Positions 50,161 through 59,332 of a DNA stretch of 64,000 bases are shown one piece after another (the first letter of the stretch is position 1; each line of letters opens with the position of its first letter). The notes beneath the pieces were generated by a model. It saw only the letters and a list, made by a program, of their open reading frames with translations, was not told where the DNA came from and searched no databases. Source of the DNA: Haloparvum alkalitolerans. Lineage in GTDB: Archaea > Halobacteriota > Halobacteria > Halobacteriales > Haloferacaceae. The stretch lies in NCBI RefSeq assembly GCF_050122995.1, contig NZ_JBNLIA010000008.1, forward strand, positions 1 through 64,000, given 5' to 3'. The position numbers and the translations under genes are program-made.

Positions 50161-50955
50161 TCAGTCCCGGATCAGCGTCGGGTCGCCGTCGTCGCCGTCG
50201 ACCACGTCCAACCCGAGGTCGTGGACGAATCCGGCGACGTGTTTCGGGACGACGCGCTCGGCCGCGAACCGGGCGCGCAGCGTGGCGACCGCGTCGACCA
50301 GGTCCTCGCCGGTCGCGAGCGTCGGCGTCGCCTCCAGGAACTCGGTCTCGTTGCCCGCGTCCGCGGAGCGCTCCGCGAGCGTCGTCACCGCGGGCGTCGC
50401 GAACGCGTCCGCGAAGTCGATCGGGTCGGTGAAGCCCGCGTAGTAGCACCGGCCGCCGGTCGAGGGGCCGAGCACCGTCTCCGCGGTGCGGAGCTTCATC
50501 GCGGCCGCGTCGACGATCTGTCTGGTCAGGAGCGGCGCCGTCGGGCGGACGACCGCGACCGACCGAGCGCCCTCCTCGCGCAGCAGGTGCGTGACGGTGT
50601 TGCCCGCGCGCGCCGCGAACGTCGAGCCGACCTGCGGCTCGAACCGCACGTCGTCGAGCGACGCCAGCGTGTCCGCGGCGATGGCGCGCAGTTCGGCCTC
50701 CGGCGCGAGGTCGGCCCCGTCGCTCGCGGTGTCGTCACCGCCGCTCGCGTCGCCCGCCCCCTCCGACAGCTGGTCGGCGGTCGGGTGGTTCACGAGCAGG
50801 TCCCCCCCGGAGCGGTGGACCGCGAGCATGGTATCGCGCAGCACGGCCTCGTAGCAGTCGGCGGCCTCGGCGGCCGACAGCGGCGAGGTCTCCGCGAGGC
50901 GGGTCAGAACGTGCCCCTCCCGGGGCGGCTCGGCCAGCACGGCCACGACGGTCAT
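50161..50955 (-). CDS. DUF2064-like nucleotide-diphospho-sugar transferase-fold protein
   Basis: 264 residues. VVAVLAEPPREGHVLTRLAE near the start, the RPTAPLLTRQIVDAAAMKL strand-helix and the LGPSTGGRCYYAGFTDPIDFADAFA segment resemble the GT-A-like DUF2064 family. An acidic insertion sits at about residues 65-95. ATG 50955 gives the family start. No glycan genes are adjacent; the function is unassigned. Confidence 0.6.
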   Translation of the reverse strand: MTVVAVLAEPPREGHVLTRLAETSPLSAAEAADCYEAVLRDTMLAVHRSGGDLLVNHPTADQLSEGAGDASGGDDTASDGADLAPEAELRAIAADTLASLDDVRFEPQVGSTFAARAGNTVTHLLREEGARSVAVVRPTAPLLTRQIVDAAAMKLRTAETVLGPSTGGRCYYAGFTDPIDFADAFATPAVTTLAERSADAGNETEFLEATPTLATGEDLVDAVATLRARFAAERVVPKHVAGFVHDLGLDVVDGDDGDPTLIRD

Positions 50956-51052
50956 GAACGCCGGTCGGAGCGGGCGACCCTTCAACCCGCCGCTTCGACG
51001 GACCGACCGCGCCGCTCGCCGTGCGAGCGCGGCCGCGTCGACCGCGACGGAA

Positions 51053-51766
51053 TCACCGACTCTGCCGACCCTTCGTCTGTCTGTAGTCGCGGCTGAGCAC
51101 GTTCTCCCGCATGTGCTCGACGAACGCCGCCACGTCGTCGTCCGTCAGCGTCTCCGGGTCGGCCATCGGGACGAGCTCGAACCCGCGGCCGCGGACCGTG
51201 GTGGCGTGTTCCGCAGCCGCGTCGAAGCTCTCCGGGCGGCGCGTGGTGTACTCGACCGCCAACTCCTCCAGCGCGCGCTGCCCCACCGGGACGATGATCT
51301 GCGGGTTGATCATCCGGATCTCCGCGTTCAGAAACGGCTCGCACGCGAGGACCTCGTCGTCGGCCGGCGCACGGTCGGGATGCCGACACCGCGTCAGGTA
51401 GGTGAAGAAGACGTTCTGGACGTCGGGCTCGACGCCGGCCGACGCGTCGGAGTCCGCGGCACCGTCGGCCCCCTCCGCGACATCGGCCGCCTCCGCGGCG
51501 CCGGACCCCTCCAGGCCCGGCCCGGACCGAACGAACCCGAGGTCCGCGAACGCGGACAGGACGCGCTCGCCGGCCGCGTCGCCGACGAAGGGGACGCCCG
51601 CCGCGTCCGCGCCCGCGGTGGGTGCCTCCCCGACCACCACGAACTCGCCGCCCACGTCGCCGTAGCCGTGAACGACGTTCTGACGCGTCTCACAGAGCGC
51701 CTCGCAGTTGCGGCAGTCGGCGTCCATCCCGAAGGGGTTCGCGAACTCGCGCTGGTGAGCGTCCAC
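51053..51766 (-). CDS. Uracil-DNA glycosylase, family 4/5 type with Fe-S cluster
   Basis: 237 residues. The cluster cysteines C-x2-C (DCRNCEALC) and CRHPDRAPADDEVLAC, and motif A GEAPTAGADAAGVPFVGDAAG, identify the Fe-S uracil-DNA glycosylases that start base-excision repair. GTG 51766 gives the usual halophile start (DAHQREFANPFG). An extra acidic stretch of about 30 residues lies between motif A and the second cysteine pair. Motif B is in the C-terminal part. Confidence 0.88.
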   Translation of the reverse strand: MDAHQREFANPFGMDADCRNCEALCETRQNVVHGYGDVGGEFVVVGEAPTAGADAAGVPFVGDAAGERVLSAFADLGFVRSGPGLEGSGAAEAADVAEGADGAADSDASAGVEPDVQNVFFTYLTRCRHPDRAPADDEVLACEPFLNAEIRMINPQIIVPVGQRALEELAVEYTTRRPESFDAAAEHATTVRGRGFELVPMADPETLTDDDVAAFVEHMRENVLSRDYRQTKGRQSR

Positions 51767-51902
51767 GCCCGTACTCCGCCGTCCGGAGCCAAAACCGCAC
51801 CGGTCGTCGCAGTCCGGTTCCGGCCCGACCGCCGACGGCGTTCGACCCCTCCGCGAATCACGACGAGGCGAAAGTCCGGACTGGCGGCGCCCCGGAACAG
51901 GA

Positions 51903-51909
51903 TTTATTA
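51903..51909 (+). promoter_or_regulatory. TATA box deciding the start at 51932
   Basis: TTTATTA is centred 26 nt before ATG 51932. The upstream in-frame ATG at 51914 lies only about 8 nt after the box and would precede transcription start, so 51932 is preferred. Confidence 0.6.
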
Positions 51910-51931
51910 GCACATGTCGATAGCCCAAGGC

Positions 51932-53029
51932 ATGTCCACCGATCCGGGTGATGGGGGAGCGATAGCGACGTTTACCGGGACGCCGGTCCTCGTCCGGTTG
52001 CTTGACCGGATCGGGATCCGGCGTCTCCTGCCGGAGCGATTCGCGTCGGAACCGATCAACGCGCTCACCGCGTACAGCGTGCTCGTCGTGTTGCTCGAGA
52101 ACGGCGTGTTGCAGCTGTACAACCTCTGGGCGGGCTACGAGGTGGTGTACCTCACGAATCCGCTCAGGCTCCTCAACGCCGCGATGCTCGTCGGCGCGGC
52201 GATGGCGACGGGCGCGCTGTATCGGCGGTACGGCCGTGCCGTCGAGCGAAGCCACCTCGTCGAGCGCGCGTCGTCAACCGAGCGCTTCGCGCCGCTCGTC
52301 CCCGACCGACTCACCGCCGCCCTCGTCCTCGTCGGCGTCGCGTTCACGGTGTATAACGCCGTGGCGATCCTCACGCTCCCGGAGCTGTACGCCGTGGGCG
52401 GGCCCGAGCGCGTCCTTCGGTTCGCCGTGATCCTGCCGCTCGGTTACGTGCCGGTGTTCGCGACGTTCCTCGCGACGTACCTCTCGGTCGAGGTGCTGTT
52501 GCCGTGGCGACTGCTGCGCTCCGAGGTGGATCTGGACTTCCTCGATCCGGAGAAGCTCGGCGGAATGCGTCCGTTCGGGGAGCTCGTGAAGTTCGCGTAC
52601 TACTACCTCATGCTCGGGCTCGTCGGCTACGCGGTCGCGCTCTACGGCCCCTTCCTCCTCAGCGGCGTGTTCGCGTACACCGCACTCGAACGGCCGGGGG
52701 CGGTCGCGAACCTCGGATTCACCGCGGTCTGGGCCGCGGCCGTGGTGACGATGGGGTGGGGCATCTACGCGCTCCACCGATACATGAACCGGGAGAAGCG
52801 CGAGCAGCTCCACCGGCTGGACCGCCGGGCCCGCGAGCATATCGACGACCCCTGGCGGATCGAGAACGTGGACGTCGCGGAGCCGCCCGCGGAGTACGAG
52901 CGATACCGCACGCAGGTGGAGTATATCACCTCCACGAAGGAGTACCCCGCGACGTTCACGATGTGGTCGCAGATCGCGGTCGGGATCGTGGCCCCGAAGG
53001 CGCTTCAGGTGGTGCTGTCCGTGGTCTGA
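51932..53029 (+). CDS. Polytopic membrane protein of unknown function
   Basis: 365 residues with six to seven hydrophobic helices in the first ~280 residues (around 43-60, 70-95, 125-150, 160-185, 220-245, 260-285), then a hydrophilic C-terminal region with EKREQLHRLDRRAREHIDDPW and a last hydrophobic stretch. No family was recognised. It has its own TATA box and is convergent with the small HTH gene. Confidence 0.75.
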   Translation: MSTDPGDGGAIATFTGTPVLVRLLDRIGIRRLLPERFASEPINALTAYSVLVVLLENGVLQLYNLWAGYEVVYLTNPLRLLNAAMLVGAAMATGALYRRYGRAVERSHLVERASSTERFAPLVPDRLTAALVLVGVAFTVYNAVAILTLPELYAVGGPERVLRFAVILPLGYVPVFATFLATYLSVEVLLPWRLLRSEVDLDFLDPEKLGGMRPFGELVKFAYYYLMLGLVGYAVALYGPFLLSGVFAYTALERPGAVANLGFTAVWAAAVVTMGWGIYALHRYMNREKREQLHRLDRRAREHIDDPWRIENVDVAEPPAEYERYRTQVEYITSTKEYPATFTMWSQIAVGIVAPKALQVVLSVV

Positions 53030-53204
53030 GTTCGCGCCGACGGGTTCGGTCCGGGAACGCCGTCGGCTGGAGCTCCTGACGGCGTCCGGAACAGGTGGCG
53101 GGCCGAGAATCAGGCGTCGTACGGCGCTCGCGTCGAGCCGGTCCCGAACGGTCGGAGGATCGACCGCACCGGGAAGCGGCACACGCCGACGGTTCGGTCG
53201 TCGG

Positions 53205-53438
53205 TCAGGCCAGCGCGTAGCGGTCGTCGGTCCCCTCGACGAGTCCCTCCTTGCGGAGCGTCTTCAGGATGCTGTACAGCGAGATCTTCTTCATCCCCAG
53301 CGACTCGGCCATGTCCGCCACGCTGGCGCCGTCGTTCGTCGTCAGGTAGAGATAGACCAGCTTCGCACGCGGCGACTGGAGTTCGGGCGGGAGCGCCGGC
53401 GTCGTGGCGCCCGTCGCTGTCTCGGGTTCCATCATCAT
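53205..53438 (-). CDS. Small winged-helix (HTH) transcription regulator
   Basis: 77 residues, basically one winged HTH: PRAKLVYLYLTTNDGASVADMAESLGMKKISLYSILKTLRKEGLVEG. The helix pattern is like TrmB/MarR DNA-binding domains. A TATA box on the minus strand (plus coordinates 53461-53468) is 27 nt before ATG 53438, so MMMEPE is the start. It has no ligand domain. The target is unknown; sdh is downstream on the same strand but 1 kb away from its own promoter. Confidence 0.8.
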   Translation of the reverse strand: MMMEPETATGATTPALPPELQSPRAKLVYLYLTTNDGASVADMAESLGMKKISLYSILKTLRKEGLVEGTDDRYALA

Positions 53439-53460
53439 ACTCGACCACTGTGGTTCGACG

Positions 53461-53468
53461 ATAATAAA
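53461..53468 (-). promoter_or_regulatory. TATA box of the small HTH gene
   Basis: The minus strand reads TTTATTAT, centred 27 nt before ATG 53438. Confidence 0.55.
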
Positions 53469-53656
53469 CCCCCTATTCAACGAACGTCGAAAACGGGAGT
53501 ATCGCCACGAGCGGCCGCCTGACGGGGGATACAGAACTAATCCGCGTTCGAGTTAGTCGCGGTTCGCGCCGCGATCGCCGCAATGCGGGCGAAAAGTTCG
53601 ACCCGTGACGGACAGCCGCTCTCACGGCGCCCGGTCCTGCGCGGCCCGGAGCCCGC

Positions 53657-55489
53657 TCAGTACGAGCGGACCTTCGGCTCGTAGGTCTTGTCCTCGCCCT
53701 CGAGGATGACCGGCTTGTAGCCGAGCTCCGGCTCGCCGTCGTTCCACGTGATCAGCGTGTGCTTGAGCCAGTTCTCGTCGTCGCGGTGCTGGTTCTCCTT
53801 GCGCCAGTGGGCGCCGCGGAACTCGTTGCGCGCGAGCGCGCCCACGGTGAGCGCCTCCGCGATGTCGAGGATGTTCCGCGTCTCCATGGTGTGGATCAGG
53901 TCCGTGTTGAACGTCCGCGAGGGGTCCGAGACGCCGACCTCCTGGTAGCGTTCGCGGGCGTCGCGGATGTCCGCGAGCGCCTGCTTGAGTCCCTCCTCCT
54001 CGCGGAAGACGTTGACGTTGGCCGTCATCGTCTCCTGTACCTCCGAGCGGACCTCCGCGTGGTTGATCCCCTCCGAGTCGAGCAGCTCCTCGACGCGCTC
54101 GCGCTCGGCCTCGACCGCCGTGTCGAGCACCGCGTCCCCGTCCGCGGCCCCGCCATCCGCGGCCGCCGGTTCGGTGCCCTCGTCCGGGTCGACCGCGCCG
54201 ACGGGCACCGGCGAGTCGATCTCCGCGGGCTCGTAGTCGTCGCTCTTGCCGGTCGTGATCTGCGGCTCGCCGAGGTCGTCGCCGGCCGCGTGTTGCCCGG
54301 CGCGCCGTCCGAAGACGATGAGCTCCGGCAGCGCGTTGCCGCCGAGGCGGTTGCCGCCGTGGACGGAGACGCAGGCGCACTCGCCGGCCGCGTAGAGCCC
54401 GTCGATGCACGTCTCGCCGTTCTCGTCGGTCTCGACGCCGCCCATCGCGTAGTGCTGGCCGGGCTTGACCGGCATCGGCTCTTCCAGCCCGTCGGCGCCC
54501 TCGAAGTCCTCCGCGAGGTGGAGGATGTTCTCCAGCCGGTCGAGGATGCGCTCCTCGCCGAGGTGGCGCATGTCGAGGTGGACGTACTCGTCCTCGATGC
54601 CGCGGCCCTCGTTGACCTCCGTCAGCTCGGCGCGGGAGACAACGTCGCGGGAGGCGAGCTCGCCGTCGTTGTTGGCGTAGCCGTGCTCGAACATGAACCG
54701 CTCGCCCTCGTCGTTGTAGAGGATGCCGCCCTCGCCGCGGACCCCCTCGGAGATGAGGACGCCCGTGGAGGGGAGCGTCGTCGGGTGGAACTGGATGAAC
54801 TCCATGTCCTCCATGGGGACGCCCGCGCGGTAGGCCATCGCGACGCCGTCGCCGGTGTTGGCGACCGCGTTGGTGGTGTGGTCGAACACCTGCCCCAGCC
54901 CGCCGGTCGCGAGGATGACCCCGTCGTTCGCGCGGAAGCCCTCCACGGAGCCGGTCTTGATGTCGTAGGCGACGACGCCGTGACAGCTCCGGTCCGACGG
55001 GCGCTCCTCGTCGGTGACCGCGAGGTTCATCACGTGCCACTCGTCGTAGACGGTGACGCCGCGTTTGACTACCTGCTCGTACATCGTGTGGAGCAGTTGG
55101 TGGCCGGTCTCGGCGCCCGCGTACGTCGTCCGCGGGAACGAGAGACCGCCGAACGGTCGCTGGGAGACGCGGCCGTCCTCCTCGCGCGAGAAGGCCATCC
55201 CCCAGTGTTCGAGCTGGATCGTCTCCTTCGGGCTGTCCTTACAGAGGGTCTCGACCGCGGGGGCGTCCCCGAGGTAGTCGGACCCCTTCATGGTGTCGTA
55301 GGCGTGGTCCGTCCAGTCGTCCCCGTCCCGGAGCGCGGCGTTGATGCCGCCCTCCGCGGCCCCGGTGTGGGACCGGACCGGATGGAGCTTCGTGACGATG
55401 GCCACGTCGGCCCCCGCCTCCTGTGCGGCGATGGCCGCGCGGAGGCCGGCGCCGCCCGCGCCGACGACGATGACGTCGTGTTCGTGCAT
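53657..55489 (-). CDS. sdhA: Succinate dehydrogenase flavoprotein subunit
   Basis: 610 residues. SdhA oxidises succinate to fumarate. VVGAGGAGLRAAIAA binds FAD, RSHTGAAEGGINAA holds the His for covalent FAD, HPTTLPSTGVLISEGVRGEGG has active-site residues, and GGNRLGGNALPE is the capping segment. An acidic low-complexity insertion is near residues 415-450. It is last in sdhCDBA, 14 nt after sdhB. Confidence 0.97.
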   Translation of the reverse strand: MHEHDVIVVGAGGAGLRAAIAAQEAGADVAIVTKLHPVRSHTGAAEGGINAALRDGDDWTDHAYDTMKGSDYLGDAPAVETLCKDSPKETIQLEHWGMAFSREEDGRVSQRPFGGLSFPRTTYAGAETGHQLLHTMYEQVVKRGVTVYDEWHVMNLAVTDEERPSDRSCHGVVAYDIKTGSVEGFRANDGVILATGGLGQVFDHTTNAVANTGDGVAMAYRAGVPMEDMEFIQFHPTTLPSTGVLISEGVRGEGGILYNDEGERFMFEHGYANNDGELASRDVVSRAELTEVNEGRGIEDEYVHLDMRHLGEERILDRLENILHLAEDFEGADGLEEPMPVKPGQHYAMGGVETDENGETCIDGLYAAGECACVSVHGGNRLGGNALPELIVFGRRAGQHAAGDDLGEPQITTGKSDDYEPAEIDSPVPVGAVDPDEGTEPAAADGGAADGDAVLDTAVEAERERVEELLDSEGINHAEVRSEVQETMTANVNVFREEEGLKQALADIRDARERYQEVGVSDPSRTFNTDLIHTMETRNILDIAEALTVGALARNEFRGAHWRKENQHRDDENWLKHTLITWNDGEPELGYKPVILEGEDKTYEPKVRSY

Positions 55490-55503
55490 GTGTGATCGTG
55501 TGG

Positions 55504-56406
55504 TTACCAGAACTTGAGGTTGTTCTTGACGGCCTCCCGCTTGAGCTCCTGGATGTGCTCGGTGAGCGGGATGTCCTTCGGGCAGACGTTCGTGCAGGAG
55601 AACTGGGTCTGACAGCGCCAGACGCCGTGTTCCTGTTCGAGGATCTCCAGCCGCTTCTGTTTCATCTCCTCGCCCTCCCGTTCGTCCATCGCGAAGCGGT
55701 ACGCCTTGTTGATCGCCGCCGGCCCGAGGTACTCGTTGTCTCCGGCCGCGATGTTACAGGAGGACATACACGCGCTACACCAGATACAGCGCGTGGACAT
55801 CTTCACCTTCTCGCGGTTCTCCCGGCTCTGTCGCTGTTCCTCCAGTTCCTCGTCGGGAAGGTCGTCGGTCTGGAAGTACGGCTCGACCGCCTCCATCTGC
55901 TCGTAGAAGTGCTCCATGTCGACGACCAGGTCCTTCACGACGTCCGCGTGCGGCAGCGGCTCGATCCGGATCGGCGTCTCCATATCCAAGTCCGACAGCT
56001 GGGTCTTACAGCCCAGGCGCTGAGAACCGTCCACGAACAGGGCGTCGGAGCCGCAGATCGCCTGCCGGCAGGAGTGCCGGAAGGTGAGCGAGGAGTCGTA
56101 GGTGTCCCGCGCGTACATCAGCGCGTCGAGGACGGTCATCCCCTTCTCGTAGGGGACGTGAAAGTCGTCGAAGCGGGGCTCCTGTTTGCCCTCCACCTCG
56201 GGGTCGTACCGGAAGACCTTGAGGTGGACCGTGTTCTCGTCGGCCTCCGCGGCCGCCTCCGCCTCGGCGTCCGCCTGTGCGCGTTCGGCCGCGCGCTCCT
56301 GCTTCTCGGCGCGGCGGCGGTCGCCGGCGGAGGGCGCCTCGGCCGGCGCGTCCTCCGTGCTCGTTTCGCTCGTCTCGTCCGTGGTCTGTGGTGCGTCCGT
56401 ACTCAT
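55504..56406 (-). CDS. sdhB: Succinate dehydrogenase iron-sulfur subunit
   Basis: 300 residues. SdhB passes electrons from FAD to quinone through three clusters. The [2Fe-2S] motif is CRQAICGSDALFVDGSQRLGC, with Asp in place of the third Cys as in E. coli SdhB. CIWCSACMSSC and CQTQFSCTNVCPKD hold the other clusters. A 60-residue acidic, Ala-rich extension precedes the ferredoxin domain and is unusual in length. Confidence 0.97.
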   Translation of the reverse strand: MSTDAPQTTDETSETSTEDAPAEAPSAGDRRRAEKQERAAERAQADAEAEAAAEADENTVHLKVFRYDPEVEGKQEPRFDDFHVPYEKGMTVLDALMYARDTYDSSLTFRHSCRQAICGSDALFVDGSQRLGCKTQLSDLDMETPIRIEPLPHADVVKDLVVDMEHFYEQMEAVEPYFQTDDLPDEELEEQRQSRENREKVKMSTRCIWCSACMSSCNIAAGDNEYLGPAAINKAYRFAMDEREGEEMKQKRLEILEQEHGVWRCQTQFSCTNVCPKDIPLTEHIQELKREAVKNNLKFW

Positions 56407-56407
56407 G

Positions 56408-56779
56408 TCAGTAGATCCCGATTCCGGCCCACGCGTTCGCGGTGCGGATCCCCTGTGCGATCAGGAGGACGCTCGCGGCGATCAGCGTCCACTTGACCGC
56501 GGTGCGTTTGGTGCCCGACAGGCCCTGATTGATCAGCGCGTTGTAGACGCCGTTGACGCCGTGGAACGTCGCCGTGATCAGGAACAGCACCATCAGCGAG
56601 TAGTAGCTCCACGTCTCCATGCGGCCGGCGCTCATCAGGAACGACACCTCGTCCGCGTGGTGGACGAAGTGGAGCAGGAAGAAGTGGAACGCCAACACGC
56701 CGATCAGGAACGCGGCCGTGATCCGCTGGAGGAGCCACGAGGTCCCGCCCGGCGTGAACGAGGAGTAGCGTTCGGCCAT
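56408..56779 (-). CDS. sdhD: Succinate dehydrogenase membrane anchor SdhD
   Basis: 123 residues with three transmembrane helices (about 16-38, 54-75, 95-115). QRITAAFLIGVLAFHFFLLHFVHH supplies His candidates for heme b or quinone contacts, and TATFHGVNGVYN carries a further His. It is separated from sdhC and sdhB by one base each, so the four genes are tightly coupled. Confidence 0.93.
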   Translation of the reverse strand: MAERYSSFTPGGTSWLLQRITAAFLIGVLAFHFFLLHFVHHADEVSFLMSAGRMETWSYYSLMVLFLITATFHGVNGVYNALINQGLSGTKRTAVKWTLIAASVLLIAQGIRTANAWAGIGIY

Positions 56780-56780
56780 C

Positions 56781-57206
56781 TCAGAAGGCCCCCGCGATGA
56801 ACGTCGGCACTGACGCGACGGTGATCGCTCCCGTCAGGATCAGCGACGCGTAGAAGCTCTTGTCTTGCGATTCCAGCCCGATGCCGAGGTCCACGAGCAG
56901 GAGCCGCGTCCCGTTCAGGATGTGGAACACGGCCACCGCGAGCAGCCCGACCTCGAGGATCCGAACGAGGAGCAGGTCCTCCAGCGTGACGATCGTCTGC
57001 GTGTAGACGTCCTCGCCCGCCGTCAGCACTGCTTCCTCGGCCCCCGCCGCCGGGATCGCGGTACTCAACACGGCAATATGGGTGAACAGATAGCCCACAA
57101 GCACCCAGCCGGTGAACTTGTGGAAGATCCAGGCCCACATCCCCGCTGAGAACTCCCGCCACCGGCCGAAGTCCTCGATGAGGCCTCGATTGTACGACTG
57201 ACTCAT
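56781..57206 (-). CDS. sdhC: Succinate dehydrogenase cytochrome b subunit SdhC
   Basis: 141 residues with three transmembrane helices. The signature FSAGMWAWIFHKFTGWVLVGYLFTHI has the heme and quinone residues, and VFHILNGTRLLLVDLG holds the conserved His. ATG 57206 has a TACTAAA box about 31 nt upstream. It is first in sdhCDBA. Confidence 0.95.
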   Translation of the reverse strand: MSQSYNRGLIEDFGRWREFSAGMWAWIFHKFTGWVLVGYLFTHIAVLSTAIPAAGAEEAVLTAGEDVYTQTIVTLEDLLLVRILEVGLLAVAVFHILNGTRLLLVDLGIGLESQDKSFYASLILTGAITVASVPTFIAGAF

Positions 57207-57301
57207 GCCGTATGCGGGTCGGTCCCGCGGTGGTTTAGTAGTTTCTAACACGGCGTGTGGCGCGCGGTCCGACCGGGTCGGCACCGTCGCCGCGCCGTCG
57301 C

Positions 57302-58327
57302 CTATGCGCCGCGGGCGTCCGCGGGCGCCTGTTCGGCCTCGACCACGCGGCGGGTCGGCTCGTCCAGCTCGACGAGGTGACAGAGGGGGTTGCCCGGATA
57401 GACGACGGGGTTCTCCAGCACGCCGACCAGCAGTCCCGTGAACGGCGCGGCCACCGGCTCGTTGTCGTCCTTGAACGGGTTGGTGATCGTGGCGATGCGG
57501 TCGCCCTCGCGGACCAGCGCGCCGGAGTCGTAGTGCATGTCCACGATGCCGCCCGCGTCCGCGCGGATCCACGTCTTCTCGTCCGAGCCGGCGATGATCG
57601 TGCGCCACCCCGGCCACCGGACCGACGACTGCTCCAGCAGGCCGTACTCCGCGAAGGCGGACTCGACGCCCGCGAGCGCCGCGTCGATCAGGCCGCGCTG
57701 GAACCGGTGGGCCTCGCCCATCTCGACGGTTATCGTGGGGATCCCGGCCGCGGTCGCCTCCCCGCGGAGCGTCCCCGAGGGGCCCTCGCTGTCGATCACG
57801 ACGTTCGATCCGAACGCCATCCCGAGCCGGTGGACGTCCTCGTCGGCCATGTCCGCGCGGACGTGGAGCATGTTCGTCCGACCGCGCGTGGACGTGTGGA
57901 AGTCGATGCCGAGGTCGCACGGCTCGACGAAGTTCGTGAATATCTGGTGGGCCATCCGCTTGGAGCTCGTCGACCCCGCACGTCCCGGGAACGACCGGTT
58001 CAGGTCGCGGTCGTAGACGGGCAGGTAGCGCTGCTGGGCCAGGAAGCCCGGCACGTTGAGCACGGGGAGACAGACGATGGTCCCCGCCAGCTCCGAGAGG
58101 TCCCACTCGTGGGCCACCTCCCGGACGACCTCGATGCCGTTCAGCTCGTCCCCGTGGGCGGCCGCCGACAGAAACGCGGTCGGCCCGTCGCGCTCGCCGT
58201 TGATGATCGTCACGGGGATCCGGACGGGGTCGCCGAGGTACGTCTCGCTGATGCCGTATCGCAGGTTCTGGGTCTCACCCGGCGCGACCGCACCGCCGTT
58301 GTAGGTGAAGGACCCGTCGTCGCTCAT
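57302..58327 (-). CDS. AstE/aspartoacylase-like zinc deacylase with C-terminal lipoyl-like barrel
   Basis: 341 residues. Zinc ligands H58 and E61 lie in SAAAHGDELNG, His near 147 in GIDFHTSTRGR and a Glu in TVEMGEAHRF. The C-terminal ~90 residues (SGALVREGDRIATITNPF...APFTGLLVGVLENPVVYPGNPLCHLVEL) resemble the small barrel found in this subfamily. Such enzymes often lie with RimK-type ligases; one is encoded 1 kb away at 59333. A role as a carboxypeptidase or deacylase on glutamyl products is inferred. Confidence 0.82.
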   Translation of the reverse strand: MSDDGSFTYNGGAVAPGETQNLRYGISETYLGDPVRIPVTIINGERDGPTAFLSAAAHGDELNGIEVVREVAHEWDLSELAGTIVCLPVLNVPGFLAQQRYLPVYDRDLNRSFPGRAGSTSSKRMAHQIFTNFVEPCDLGIDFHTSTRGRTNMLHVRADMADEDVHRLGMAFGSNVVIDSEGPSGTLRGEATAAGIPTITVEMGEAHRFQRGLIDAALAGVESAFAEYGLLEQSSVRWPGWRTIIAGSDEKTWIRADAGGIVDMHYDSGALVREGDRIATITNPFKDDNEPVAAPFTGLLVGVLENPVVYPGNPLCHLVELDEPTRRVVEAEQAPADARGA

Positions 58328-58447
58328 GCTCGCTCGGAGCACGGCCGCGGGGATATATATGGCGACCGCGGGACCGCGGCGGTCGGCGCCAGCGACCCCG
58401 ATCCGCCCGGCCGTGACTTTGAGGGAGCGACCGGCCCAAGCGTCGGT

Positions 58448-59203
58448 ATGATCGACCTCACGGACCGAACGGTCGTCGTCACCGGCGGGGCGTCGGGCAT
58501 CGGCCGCGCGACCTGTCTGCACGCCGCCGAGCGGGGCGCGGACGTGGTCGTGGCGGACGTGCGCGAGGAACCGCGGCTCGACGGGACCCCCACGCACGAG
58601 CGGGTTCCCGCGGAGACCGACCGCGACGCCGCGTTCGTGGAGTGCGACGTGACCGTCCCCGCGGACCTGGACCGGGCCGCCGCGGCCGCGGACCGGTTCG
58701 GCGGGCTGGACGGCTTCGTCAACAACGCCGGCATCTTCCGGCGCGAGGCGTACGCGGCGGTCGACGAGGCCGACTACGACGCGATGATGGACGTCAACGC
58801 CAAGGGGACCTTCTTCGGCGGCCAGGCGGCCGCCCGCCACATGGACGCGGGGGCGATCGTCAACGTCTCCAGCGTCGCCGCCGGCCACGGCAACGCCGAC
58901 CACCCCGTCTACGACGGCGCGAAGGCCGCCGTCTCGAACTTCACGAAGTCGATGGCCGACGCCTTCGCCCCCGAGATCCGGGTCAACGCGGTCCGACCGG
59001 GCGTGATCGAGACCGCGATGACCACCGAGGACGTGCCCACCGTCGGCGCCGAGCGCGAGGAACGCTACGAGGGCGAGATCCCCGCGGAGCGGTTCGGCGA
59101 CCCCGCGGACGTGGCGCGGGCGGTCTGTTACCTGCTGAGCGACGAGGCCGATTACGTGACCGGCACGGAGCTGGTCGTCGACGGCGGCCTCTCGGCGGTC
59201 TGA
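58448..59203 (+). CDS. Short-chain dehydrogenase/reductase (SDR)
   Basis: 251 residues, classical SDR. TGGASGIG binds NAD(P), NNAG stabilises the core, and the catalytic Ser-Tyr-Lys triad is NVSSVAAG, then Y-D-G-A-K (YDGAKAAVSNFTKS). The C-terminus DYVTGTELVVDGGLSAV is typical. An acidic residue after the second strand (VVADV) favours NAD+. An ACTTTGAG box is about 28 nt before the ATG. The substrate is unknown. Confidence 0.92.
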   Translation: MIDLTDRTVVVTGGASGIGRATCLHAAERGADVVVADVREEPRLDGTPTHERVPAETDRDAAFVECDVTVPADLDRAAAAADRFGGLDGFVNNAGIFRREAYAAVDEADYDAMMDVNAKGTFFGGQAAARHMDAGAIVNVSSVAAGHGNADHPVYDGAKAAVSNFTKSMADAFAPEIRVNAVRPGVIETAMTTEDVPTVGAEREERYEGEIPAERFGDPADVARAVCYLLSDEADYVTGTELVVDGGLSAV

Positions 59204-59303
59204 GCGGACGGAGTCCGACGGTTCGGCCGACCGGTCTCTCGGGGGCCGACCGGCGGTGCGGCCGCGGCCGATCGTTTCCGCGATCCGAGGGAATAACTGA
59301 GGA

Positions 59304-59310
59304 GTTTTTA
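59304..59310 (+). promoter_or_regulatory. TATA-like box of the RimK fusion gene
   Basis: GTTTTTA is centred 26 nt before ATG 59333, which fits a leaderless transcript. Confidence 0.5.
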
Positions 59311-59332
59311 CCGTCCCGTCCGACGACCACGT

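Noticed and set aside
51914..51931. Upstream ATG for the membrane protein at 51932
   Set aside because: It lies only about 8 nt after the TATA box, before the expected transcript start.
55504..56406. Asp in place of the third cysteine in the SdhB [2Fe-2S] motif as a defect
   Set aside because: E. coli SdhB has the same substitution, so it is a normal variant.
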